DNA of 64,000 nucleotides from Bigelowiella natans CCMP2755 (lineage: Eukaryota; Cercozoa; Chlorarachniophyceae): positions 36,001 through 100,000 of the forward strand of contig ADNK01000506.1 of assembly GCA_000320545.1 (NCBI GenBank), read 5' to 3'. Positions 24,385-34,971 of this stretch are shown piece after piece. A model generated the notes under the pieces. That model was given only the letters and a program-made list of their open reading frames with translations. It had not been told where the DNA came from and did not search any database. The position numbers and the translations under genes are program-made. Each line of letters begins with the position of its first letter. Position 1 is the stretch's first letter.

Positions 24385-26746
24385 TTACTGCTGCTGCTAC
24401 TCTTGACCAATGACTTCCACTTCAACGTTATCATCCATCATCATCAAAAACATCATTAATTACTTGTGACATATATGTAATGTGATACTATGATGAGTTG
24501 TTTTGATGTTGATGAATAAATGAATAATTGGTAGTATTATCTCCAATTAGGAACAAAAACGAGTCCCAGTGTGTATCTTTGTTTTTGATTTGATGTACGC
24601 TAATGATATGCCGTACACGCATCTGCCATTCAGTAGTAGACGAAAGCAGGTGAACCATAGATAGAAGAGAAGTGTTATTAAGGCCAATCCCTACGATGAT
24701 TCAATAATACAGTATGTAAGTGGTATAATAAAGTGAGTGAATTATTAATCATCATCATCCTCATCATAATCATTATCATTATCATTATTATCACCATCGG
24801 GTAAGTTTCGAATGTTGTTGTTTCATTTATCAAGATCGGAGAGATGTTCAGTGTGATTCCAGGAAAATTTGAAACAGCCCATGAAAAAAGGTGAAGATGA
24901 TGAAGATGATGATAATGACGATGATGATGCTAGCAGTAGCAGTATTATTATTTTAGCTTATTACCTTATTGAATCATCATTGAAACCACAGCTGCAGAAA
25001 TACGGATGAAATGAAAGAATTTCTCGCTTGTGCGCTTGAGGCCGGCACTGAAGGTGACTTAACAACCATATGGCAGCAGCAAGCAGCAGGAGCACGCATT
25101 AGCACAATCATGTTGCCTTTACCATGCTACGAGTTAATGCGAAAAAGTCATCATCATCATCATCATCATCATCATTACTATCATCATTATCATTATCATC
25201 ATCATAGAAGAATATTTATGGTAGGTTTAGTGGTCAAAGTTTTGGATAGCGTTTACACCCCAGGAAAACGTAACAACGACTGGCTTAAGCTTAAACCGGA
25301 CTATTCGGATGTTTGTTATTACTAATCTTAACCCTATCTCCCTCTCCTCTCAACTATTCTTTATGTATGTAACGAATGATACTAAGATAATAAGCGAAAC
25401 TGCTGGTTTGGTAATGTTTTTACGATCGTCAACACTTGAGTGGTCGCACAATAGAGGCGACAGTTGGGTTAAATATAAGAGAAATGGTGGTAGTGGTGAT
25501 GACATTGATGATTACGGACATAATTACTACTACATCATATTACAATGAAATTGATCATTGGTAGTACTCAGTCATCCGGTTATCGTCGTCGTCGTCGTCG
25601 TGGTCTGCCGTCGTTTATTTTGTTGTTGTGACCCATCCATCCATCCATCACAGACGATGGGTGATTCAATTGACGTCGTACCTATTGGTGCTTGGTGGGG
25701 AAACGGTAGAAAGGTACCGTAAGAGCATGGTGATATATCATATTACCAACCTAGCTGTCGTCTTCACCAGCGTCATACTGTAATAATAACAGATTTGACA
25801 AGATTTTCCTCCTTCTACTACCACTACTACTACCACCGTCACCACTACAACTACGACTACTACTACTCTACTACCACTACTACTATCATCGCTATTGGTA
25901 TGAATTGCTCTACCTGATAATACGTTGCTTTATAGGCCGGATGGTTCAGCCCTTTTTTGCTAGCGGTAAGTTATCTAATACTCTATTAATCATCAAACAA
26001 AAGATATCATTTTGATCTCTTCTCCACCTGTCTAGATAAGGATAAGAAGGAGAAGAAGAAGGATTAAACATATAATTTTTAATACAAATTGGTGGCTGGC
26101 AATTGCCGACAGTAGGATCTAATAATATCTAAATTTCCATACCGTGTGTTTATTTGTCTTAGGTTTATGATAGTGAATCTGAGACGTACCAAACGCTTTG
26201 TCGATGTAGTAAACTACAGCATACATCGTCGTAGCTGCATACAATTGAACATATGTATTTTCATATATTATTGTCACGTATTCCTTTCTGGTTTAATCGA
26301 GTAAAGTGATTGAGTTGCCGTGTCCAAAAATCACTATGTAGGTATGAGTGGTTTCACGGATGAGTTCTACAAAAGCCAGACAGAATATTATAAACAGCAC
26401 ATCATCAAACCAGAACCATTCGTTTTAAGAGGCGAAAATCCGTCTGTCTGGTTTAAACCCTTACAGGTCGATCTGTTGGTTCATGCAGAACAATGAAAAG
26501 TATTTTTCTTTTTCATTTCAATTTACATGTAGATTATGTGTATAGGTTTGGGAAATTCGAGGCGCTGAATTGACTGTATCTCCTGTACACAAAGCTGCTG
26601 AGGGTCTTCTATCCACACACCCAGGGAAAGGGCTTTCAATTCGTTTTCCACGTTTCATAAAAGTCCGAACAGATCGGGATGTGACTGACACCACATCACC
26701 AGAACAACTTGTGAATCTTTTTAGTTCGCAGTATCGTCGTTTGTAA
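14411..26746 (+). CDS. SNM1-type metallo-beta-lactamase nuclease fused to ATP-dependent DNA ligase (DNA ligase VI-like)
   Basis: About 40 exons were traced; most join in phase. The SNM1/beta-CASP part has ILVDWF and LSHFHGDHYSGLT (14411-14550 + 14619-14657), CDANHCPGAA (14929-15033), YIHTGDFR (15127-15203), LDTTYSNPKF (15297-15399), SAYKLGKERILLAVA (15631-15673 + 15751-15807), AFIPTGW (16353-16426), VPYSEHSNF (16682-16773) and KVIPT (17154-17184). A long acidic/basic exon 17384-18502 follows, with a CPLC-CTMC pair and a PIP box. The ligase part has the N-terminal helical domain (VPYLYLAHVFESL 19682-19737; YKKLGDLGDVALSCR 20940-21067), CVTPGLPVCCMLANT (22965-23039), the nucleotidyl-transfer motif YKYDGQRAQIH (23385-23480), FSRHNEDITMRYPD (23649-23872), FILDAEI (24001 on), CIFVFDLMYAND (24551-24649), LVVKVLDSVYTPGKR and WLKLKPDY (25225-25310), IGAWWGNGRK (25654-25713), GFTDEFY (26342-26466) and SIRFPRFIKVR before TAA 26744-26746. 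Plant DNA ligase VI has this domain order. The 5' end, 18690-19312, 21445-21951 and 24080-24253 are unresolved. Likely role: nuclear DNA repair. Confidence 0.92.
17384..18502 (+). other. Linker exon of the nuclease-ligase fusion: Cys-pair motif and PCNA-interacting (PIP) box
   Basis: Within the fusion gene this single long exon (372 full codons plus split codons) connects nuclease and ligase. It carries CPLCTFRNQ followed 17 residues later by CTMCG. The next exon repeats the pattern with CPACTFIN and WRCEMC, made by splicing at 18502/18690. Both pairs resemble RanBP2-type zinc fingers (C-x2-C...N...C-x2-C). At 18226-18249 the residues QMSIKSFF match the PIP-box consensus Q-x2-(I/L/M)-x2-F-F exactly and are followed by basic residues. 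The rest is Asp/Glu-, Asn- and Lys-rich and likely disordered. Confidence 0.7.
20395..20415 (+). other. 21-nt microexon of the nuclease-ligase gene
   Basis: Between CATCAG at 20389-20394 and GTATTT at 20416, 21 nt encode the central part of G-VNLSIG-G, the position of the GIELGIG motif in the ligase N-terminal domain. The upstream exon (20191-20228, YLCTNDLSPAYE) and downstream exon (20694-20735) are in matching phases. Confidence 0.7.
21709..21750. repeat. (AC)n-(GC)n alternating purine-pyrimidine tract
   Basis: About 13 AC units run directly into seven GC units inside a ligase intron. Both parts alternate purine and pyrimidine, the sequence type most prone to left-handed Z-DNA. Confidence 0.95.
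22266..22342 (+). repeat. (GAA)n and (AAG)n runs inside a predicted ligase exon
   Basis: Lies in exon 22153-22563, encoding a run of Glu followed by a run of Lys within an insert of the ligase N-terminal domain. The exon is open throughout and ends in phase at 22563, so the expansion appears to be translated. Confidence 0.7.
22892..22949. repeat. Compound (TA)n-(TG)n microsatellite
   Basis: Immediately upstream of the acceptor of the ligase exon at 22965; the TG-rich end plus TTTCTCCACAG serves as the polypyrimidine/acceptor context. Confidence 0.95.
23200..23284. repeat. Triple compound (TA)n-(TG)n-(GA)n microsatellite
   Basis: TA about 23200-23240, TG 23241-23257, GA 23258-23284, all in one ligase intron just before the exon that carries the catalytic lysine. 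Confidence 0.95.
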
Positions 26747-27584
26747 TGAACGCGTTGTCATGTGTTCAGCGTTACGTTTGAGCCACGAGTTTTGTTGTTT
26801 CTTCATGGATCAGCGCATCATGCACGCCACATTTTGATGTGTCATGCAAAAAGCTTCAGCGTTACACTGACAAGCACTGTCTGCATTGGTTCAATCATTG
26901 CATGTTCCTAGATTCTAGCTGTTTCGCTAGTTCGGCGGGGTCGTGAATGCCAAAATGTGTTGAATGTTGCAATCTGTCACCAGCACATACTTGACACATC
27001 TAGCTCATCTCTAGCTAAACAAAATTGATTGATTCTGGCTAGCTAGCCAGTGGCTTTGCAAATCCATTGCACAGCTAGACAACTCTAGAGCTAGCCAGCT
27101 AGCGAACACGAGTTTCATTCCTAGCATTGTTCAACTGTGAGATGCGTCAACAAAGAAGATCAATGAAATCATCTAGATGTGCGCAGAAACATGCAAGCTC
27201 TTTTGTGAAATTAACTTCTTCTTAGTAGAAGGCCCCATGGGCGCAAATTGACATGTCTAGTCTAGAAGTGAGCACTAAACACAAGCTTTTCTTGAGCATC
27301 CCACCTACGCCAAGCAGACGCAGCAGCAACATCTTCTTTTGCGTGAGCCATCCATTCTGGCCTTTCTTTGTGTTGGGCTCAACATGTGTGTCAGATGCAC
27401 GAGTACTTCCTTTTCACTTGTTGCAGCATCACAGGCTGGCTGAACAAATGTTGTAGAGGATCGCCGTGATGAAAGTGTTTGATCTTTATGGACTGTCCGT
27501 TTCACGTCATAGTTGCAACTGCTACCCCATGAACGAAATTTTTCAAACGCGTGTGGTGTCTGTGCACGATTTATCATTAGAAAA
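26747..27584. other. Intergenic region between convergent genes, rich in palindromic tetramers
   Basis: Between the stop of the ligase fusion (+) and the stop of the kinase gene (-). It lacks triplet microsatellites and is strikingly rich in CTAG, GCTAGC, TGCA and CATG (for example 27030-27110). Open frames at 27253-27456 (+) and 27305-27577 (-) overlap on opposite strands and show no family motif, so I do not call them genes. Confidence 0.5.
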
Positions 27585-29374
27585 TTAAAAATAGTCTTGC
27601 ATCGAGCAAAATATTTGTGAATCTACTGACGATGTTGGTGCTCGTTCAAGAGCAGATCGCAATTTAGCACAAGCAAGGTCCAGGTCTAAACATTGCACCA
27701 CCCTATTTGTAGAACGAACTTCCCAAATGCAATTCTCAATGATCAGAATGTACTTACCAACATCAAGAGCTAGGGACTGTCGAATGTGGCTACAAACTTT
27801 TCGAGAATCCTTTAAGCCTGCAAACATCTAGGTGCAGACGCCAATTTCATTTTGGAAAAGTGAAACGAAGAACGATTGAGACCTTCGACACAAAATGAGC
27901 AATAGGTTTGTGATTCTTCACAAGAGCGCGGAAAGCCAGCAGCGAGGTGTCGACGAAATTGTGCCAATATAGACTTTCATTAAAGGTATTTTTAGTTGTG
28001 GAATACATTGGAAAATTTGTTACTACCCCATTGCTTGGTAAAGCTTCCTAGTTGTGGCGAACCTGGACATGGTGTGTGTTGCAGGAAGATAAGATAATTA
28101 ATGAACTCAACACATTTTACCGAGACGTATCCAGCGTAGGTTTATCCCCAAACATAAATCTAATGTTCATTTCGGAACATCATTAATCGCATGAATCAAG
28201 ACTTGCACACATTGCACACAAGATGATTCTTGCAATTTACCCAAAGTCAACATGAGCCAGAGATCCATTCTGATTCACCTACCATTTCATAGGTCTTTTG
28301 AAAAAGACAAACTGTATGATGAAGGAGAAGTACTAGAATGTTGTCGTGATGGCGGTCGCGAATTCCCAAGACATATGCGCTAATGTGTGATCTGTACGAC
28401 ATATGGAAATAAAGTCAGTCGCTATAAAATTTATTATTTTCATCCTTACCCAACGGCAGTCGCGATAAGAACATCTAGTGCACCCGTACGGAAGTGTCCA
28501 ATAAGTTTCTCGATGTCTACTAATGGCACACTCCCGCTCACATATTCAATTGCACCTTGCCTGTAGCATGTAGGGACCTGTATAGAGCACTCTTTTTATA
28601 TTTTTAGACCTTTATGATTTGAATTTAATCGTACTACCACATTGTAAACGTGAGCATGGACATTTATTGCATTAAACTTTAATCCTTAAATATCAATATA
28701 CCTGACATTTTTAAAGAACACAATTGAAAGCTCCAAATCCACCTTCTTTTTCCCAGATGTAATTGAAGAGGCGAAAGCAAGATAGCACTGCCAAGTCCAA
28801 TCTTAAGTCATCCCCGACCTATAAACTTCTGTTTTAACGAATTAAATTTTCACGTTTTAGATTACTACCTTGTAAATAAACCTAAGACCTTTTTGTTTAG
28901 TTTCCAAACTTGGTTGAGTCTCCCAATCTCCCCCAACCTTATTACATTGAATCTAATCGCATCGAAATTTGGATTCAGTACATTGGCATACCGTAACTAA
29001 AGCTGGCTTCAACTTCGATTTATAAACTTGTAGAACAGTGATACTTGTCAACTGGAATCAAGAGAAGAAATTATTAAGTGACAAGATGGATGGTTATTTC
29101 TAACCATTTACCCGATATTCAGAAAAGAATGGATGGTAGACATGGTCGCTTGGACCTAAATATGAATAGAAAACTTCTGATTCAAATACGCTTTGAAGGT
29201 GTATTAGTACCAATTTCGGCTCTGTACTCTCTTTTCCTTTTGAAATTTACTCCTGAAGTGAATCACAAATGGAAATTATTGGATTCGATGCTTCGTAAAA
29301 ATGTTCTAAGATTTTCAACCAAATTCACCAAACCAACGATGACCAGTTACTGTTACTCTGATTGTACATTATGA
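27585..29374 (-). CDS. PI3K/PI4K-family lipid kinase catalytic domain, motifs intact
   Basis: Minus-strand exons include one at about 29252 (NFKRKREYRAEIGTNTP), one with ITVLQVYKSKLKPALVT, one with LRFIYK, then VGDDLRLDLAVLSCFRL and NYIWEKE near 28820-28740. Next come VPTCYRQGAIEYVSG near 28580, 28391-28334 (AYVLGIRDRHHDN), 28278-28241 (NGSLAHVDFG), FMFGDKPTLDTSR, then TRKLYQAMGG and FVDTSLLAFRALVKNHKPIA near 27990, and a final exon ending at TAA 27587-27585. The metal-binding DFG and the catalytic DRH-x2-N are both present. HVDFGFMF is closer to type III PI 4-kinases than to PI3K. No initiator Met was found, and an exon ending near 29450 can splice in phase to the exon at 29252, so this is probably the C-terminal half of the gene at 29423-34770. 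Predicted to phosphorylate phosphatidylinositol at membranes. Confidence 0.82.
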
Positions 29375-29422
29375 ATTTATGAATGTACAAAATGTTCTTC
29401 AATTCACATTATGTTGGCCTCA

Positions 29423-29872
29423 TTACTGTCTGATGATCCTCTTTGTATCATGAACGTCAACACTTGTATCTTCTTCGTTTGCTACAATTCCTTCATTTTG
29501 TTGTCTAGTTTGCTTTGTAAAACGATCCAGAGTGTCATCCTGAGAAAACTAAATCAGCCCAAAAAATTATCTATAAAGTTCTGGTGACCTTTGTTGCACC
29601 CTCACTGCTATCATTTGCTTGCGATATGGTGTCTATTGTATTGCACACATTGTTATCTTCAAACCAAATAGCCGTGATTTTGTGCCAACCGTTGTCAAAG
29701 GTAAATAAGGTTTTTTTGAATGCACGCGTTTGTCTCTTTAATCGTCTAGGCGTCGGTGTACGAGAATTTTTCCTTGCTTCTTGGATTTCTTCGAAAATTT
29801 CGGAGAAGATGTTCATATCCTCGTACACCTTTCTGCAGTAGATATTGTTTCACAATCCTACCAACTTCTGCA

Positions 29873-29914
<42 letters not shown>

Positions 29915-31250
29915 TCCACTACCCCTCCATGGACAAGAGGACTTCATCATCCTTTGTCCTGAGGTAGCAAATGATCATTGGAATCATCTACAACGTACCT
30001 TTAACATTACCGTGAGGCACTAAGACCAAAGATATTAGTCATGCTTCCTGGTTCGCTTCTTCCGCTTGAATTACATCGGTGATGTCCCTTTCTCCTCAAT
30101 TTAGAAATCCCTTTAAGTGATACGCTGCGACTAGGACTGGTACTTTGTCTGCCTGGATTAGTAGATCTCAAATTGTAGCCACGAAGACTCTTATTTCGGG
30201 GAGATGTCAGGGATTTCTCGGTAGACGAGGCTGTTGGAGAATTATTGCGGGATGTAAAGAAAATTCTGTCCTTGATCCTTGATTGGAAGTAGAATTCTAT
30301 CGCCTTTAATGTTGGTTAACGTCATTTTATGATATACTGTTCGATGTCATTTTATTTTTTAACCTGAACAATGGCTTGACTAGAGGCGCATCGACGTTGA
30401 ATAATTTTCTTGATACAAATTTGGACCTAAGGAAAATTACTGGAATATCTATTTTTTTTTTCCTTTTGCTACAATACCTCCGATGGCCAGAAAGTAATTG
30501 TGGAAGCAATCACTGGAATCTCTAGCATTAACTAAAATCATCGATTATTTACACATGTGTGCTAGAAATAGATTTCATAAAATGAGGAAACCTCTGATGC
30601 GGGAGAAGTGTGTAACAATTGAAGCATTTCCTCTTCTCTATTCGGTTCTGTTTTGTTTCCAGAAATGTGCATAGACTATTTACATAAAAAATATAGTAAA
30701 GATTTGAAGATTTATAAATTCAATCTTGAGTTTGATAACCTGAGCACAAGCACATTCAAATATGGTTTTCCGACAATCCTGCTTCACAGTATCGACCTGG
30801 AAAAAATAAACATCACAGTTTTTTGGATCCATCTGTTTACAATCAACATAAAACCTTTTTACCTGCAAGATCTTGTTAAATGTGGTTGATATTCTATATT
30901 TTGCTGAGTTTCTGTCTAATCCTACCAGCAATCTTTGTTCAAGAAACATCGTCATTGCACCGTGAAAATTATTATCCGGATTATCCGAGATTTGAGTGGA
31001 ACGCTGGGTCTTCTTGCTGCTGCTCAGAGTCTCGGAAGCTACATCAGTCTCATTTCCCTCTTTACACACGGGGATCCCACCTTTGTGTTCGTTATTCTCA
31101 GTTCGACTACCCAATTTTTCTCCAACATTAACCAGGTGTCTTAAGGAAACGCATGATATGAAACTGAATCCTGTGTGTAAATATTTAAATCCGTATATTT
31201 TCAACTCAGATAAATAAATTAGTGATCAGGACAAAGTAACTTATATCCGT

Positions 31251-31283
<33 letters not shown>

Positions 31284-34200
31284 CCAAAAACATACTTTTC
31301 ATGTCTCTCAGAGCAAGGACCAATTCTGGGACAAGATCGAGAAATGGGTTCCAGTGACATTTGCCAATGAAAGCTTTCAAAACTTTCAAAAACTCCTGAA
31401 GTCCAATGAGGTTTTGATTTCCGCCTAGAAGCTTGATTTCCGTCGTGCTCATTCCTCCTAAAATGACGTCTGCGCGTGTCAACACAAGATCACCCGTTTC
31501 TTTGTTGACAACGAGATGGGTGGATTTATGGTTCTGAATTCCAAAAATCCAAATTATAGCACAAATCGCTGAAGCACTTGCAATGAAACGGTCTGCATGC
31601 TCTTGCCCCCATCCATGTGTTAAATTATTCCAACTATTTTTCGTGATGAAATTGTGTTTTAGGTCCGTGTAAGAACGTTCGTTTGGGTATTTCAAAATTT
31701 GATCTAAATCCGTCACATGATTGACATCTAGAATAGAGTCCAAAAAGATCGTGTTCTCGAGAGGCTCCATGCATACAAAATCCTTGCGAACCTATTATAT
31801 TTACACCTTCTTTTTAACATTTAATCAAGGCTTGCTTAATTCTTCAGATTTACAGCGGTAGCTCTAGCAATCCTTGCAACGATTGAAGTCGAATGATACG
31901 TCAACCCTAAAATTGTCTACGTTGATATTGATGGCTTGTAAAATTAGCATCTTGTCGACTCGCCAATTTTAATCACAAGAATAATTTATCATTCATTGCA
32001 CTAACCCATATCTTTCCAGATACTGTTAGCAATCAACACTAATGGACGTAATGCAACAAGCTTGTCCAATCCTAGATCTCTCTGATGACATTGTCATGGA
32101 TACATTGAATTCAATGTCTATTGATGGACGACTTTCTTTACCTCCCTCCGGTCAAATACCATTCGAATCATTTGGGTCTGATTAGTTTTCAAATTATTGA
32201 ATAAAGTTCTATGAATTAAAGGCATAGATACCTCTGTAGCTGCTTTTGTATTTGCTAGTTGCAGTGCTGTGACTAGATCCTATTGATACGGGATAGAGTA
32301 CTTTTTTTAACTGGTGAACATATTCGAATAGTTTGGTATCGCCTAAATGAATTTCATGTAACCTTCTGCTCTCGTTCTTTGATTTTTTTGGTCTCGAACC
32401 ACTCTCGTAAAAGTTTCACTGTAACATTCAATAATGAACATGGGCATCCTGAGGATAAATTGAACTCTTTACTCTTCATACCTTGACGGTTCTTTCGATT
32501 TATTGTTGTAGCGTCGGACGTTAGATTGAGGGAGACACTTACAAACAAACGGCGAGCCAACAAGAATGCAAATGGATTTGTGATGGCAGGAAAAATAATT
32601 AGAGCAAAGACTGGAACCTTGACCGAAATGCAGAGAGCTCACGTGATAGCTGTAATAATGTTTCCATTGGAATGAAAATTGCCTCGTTGCTTCCTACAGA
32701 AGAGCAATTGAATAAAACTTTAAGTTCAATCGATTTCGTATTATACCGAAACTCTCTCGTTTTATGACGGGGTTTGGTGATTCCAAGAATGCGGTAAGAT
32801 GTTTTAAAGCTCCTGCCTTATAATATAGAAAACACTATGTGTCAGAGTAATTTGCCACTATTTAACTATGAAATACCTCTAAAAGATTGACCAGTTGAAA
32901 ATTTCTGCCTGAAGCAGCAAAAAGAATGAAGAACAGGTATACTATCTGATCAATTAGATACCTCCTCTAGGGCGTATCTTGGGTGGCTTCATTTCTAATA
33001 GAACACTTCCCCTGAACCAATCCTGCTTCACAGTAATAATGGGATTGAAAAGGAAAACACTCTCAGTTGAAAGCCCGATATTAAGGTACTGTCAACAAAA
33101 CTTACGTGTGCTGAATCAACTTTTCCTCTTTCTGGAAGTAGCGAAACACCTAGATAACAAAGGTGCTTATTTGTCCAGCGATATTACATGTTTATATCAT
33201 ACTTGCAATTCTCTGGCATTTGAATGGATGATAAACAACGCCTTCAGGATTTAAATGTCTTCGCGACTTTATCGGTCCCCCAGTCCTTGCTCTGATGTTG
33301 TTATAATTTTACTCCTCACTCGACTATTTACATTGAATGCCTATTATTTTTCGTTTACTTTTCATGGATCTTTCCAAACCAATCGAGGCTGTCGAGAACA
33401 TCTTGAGATACATTAACCTTTTCTAGAATTTTCCAGCCCTGATAGGAAAGAGTCAAAATGTTTCTGAAAAAAAACTGCATTGCCAGACCTTTAATTTTAT
33501 TTGTTCTCCATAGCATGTGTCGGCTTTGACTGCTGCTACATTACTGGATTCATTTTTGCTTAAATTGTACTTTCTTTGCTTTGATTCGTCTTTTTGTTGG
33601 TCGAGGTTGCTTTGCATAGTAAGATCTTTCGGTAGAATCATCTGTACTGAAGTACTTCTATTCTGGAATCCAATTTCAAGGTATCATTTGATCTATCAAG
33701 ATTGCGATACTAAAGCTTACTTACACGAGTGATGCCGGGCAAGCCGTTAGAGGTTTTTGTTTGGAGAATTTGATTGGTCGAAAGTGATTTCATGAATGCA
33801 ATGTTTTGCCCAACGTAAAGGCTTGAAATGATATATCAGTTATTAGAAAAGGAAACACTGATATATTCAATAGTGAATCATGGACCTATCCATAGCACGC
33901 TGGCTCAGAATAGAGATTACTTTGTTGCCCCTGAAGTGGCAGGTGATATCATCTTATTTCAGTGTATATGTGCACAGTATCAACGAATACGTCTACACAA
34001 ATACATTGCAGGTCGTAAAGTTGAGATGACAGATGCCAATGTCGGTAGAAGATCACAAATTTCCTGTTCATCACAGCTCTCCACCTGTAAGAAAAAATAA
34101 TGCGATTTCGGAATATAGCGTGCTTGACATATCGACATTCCAAATTAGGACCGCTAGAGCGATATCTTCTTCACTATAATTTCCTTTCAACTGAGAAATT

Positions 34201-34770
34201 TTAAGTCAATAGTAACAAATTACGTAGTATCAGAATCTATCAAACCTTATCTAGAAGAGATTCTCTCTTCAGGGTCCCACTTGGTTCGTGGTTTTTGGGA
34301 GATCCTTGTTCTTCGGGCTTCCCTTCGGCTCCTATCTTTGATGAGGTGGATTCGTCTTTCATATCATTGGGTACTACTTCGGTAATGCTGCTAATCTCAA
34401 AATTAATTTTTTTGGGCTCTGGACGCGGTCGTGGTGACAGTCTCAAAATTCTCAAAGATGTGTCCGATTGCTCAGAGCTTCGCGATTGAAGCCCGTGTTG
34501 TATTTTCTGAGAAGCCATTGGTGGTGTTGGAGTAGTAGTAATATCATTAATTATTAATGTGTCAGTAGTTTGAGGCCGTGATTCGACATCCTTTTTTGGC
34601 AACTTGAATTTATGAGATGATGAGACTTGCACTGAGGATGTTGATGAAGAAGAGGCGGGAACCTCTTGATTGGGTCCTGTGCCTTCGCTTGAATTCCCAG
34701 GAATGCAATGTTGAGACTTGTTATCTCCATCAGCATGACTTCCCCGCTGCTTAGAAGCTCCAGTGCCCAT
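29423..34770 (-). CDS. N-myristoylated protein with repeat-like helical region and degenerate PI3K/PI4K-type kinase fold
   Basis: Starts at ATG 34770 with MGTGASKQRG, a good N-myristoylation signal. Exons traced: 34770-34246 (Ser/Pro-rich), 34190-34137, 34084-34005, 33930-33886, 33821-33725, 33641-33489, 33438-33359, 33291-33203, and further exons with FQLVNLLE and AGALKHLTAFLESPNPVIKR (armadillo-like, near 32900-32760). Then come LVTALQLANTKAATE, LDKLVALRPLVLIANSIW (near 32070), VDKMLILQAININVDNF (near 31950) and a long exon 31785-31250. The last two align with the DDLRQD-LQ helix and C-lobe of PI kinases, but the DRH-x2-N position reads GIQNHKSTHL and the DFG position reads LTRADV, so it should be a pseudokinase. 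Basic Ser/Arg-rich exons follow (30250-30013), and a frame ends at TAA 29425-29423. That stop may be bypassed by splicing near 29450 into the active kinase exons. Some 32350-32600 and 30500-30900 junctions are unresolved. Confidence 0.6.
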
Positions 34771-34971
34771 TTTGTCACAAAAGCTGAATTGCTCTTATTT
34801 TGTTGGTACATATTTGTTTGTGTCGTGACCTAAAAATGGATTGCATTTTCGCTAGATCTGAGTACAAACCTAGAAAATATTAAAGCGGTCATAATATACA
34901 TGTATGTACAGTAGTAGTCTTATTAGTACACAGAAACGAGCAACCTCATCTCTTCTTCTGCTTCTTCTTTC
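34771..34971. promoter_or_regulatory. 201-bp divergent promoter between kinase-like and formin genes
   Basis: Only 201 bp lie between the two ATGs, which read in opposite directions, so both promoters must overlap here or lie within the neighbouring genes. AT-rich with TTATTAGTAC and CTTCTTCTG stretches. No specific element recognised. Confidence 0.5.

Noticed and set aside
29078-29374. 98-codon plus-strand frame
   Set aside because: It is antisense to minus-strand kinase exons that carry family motifs and correct splice sites.
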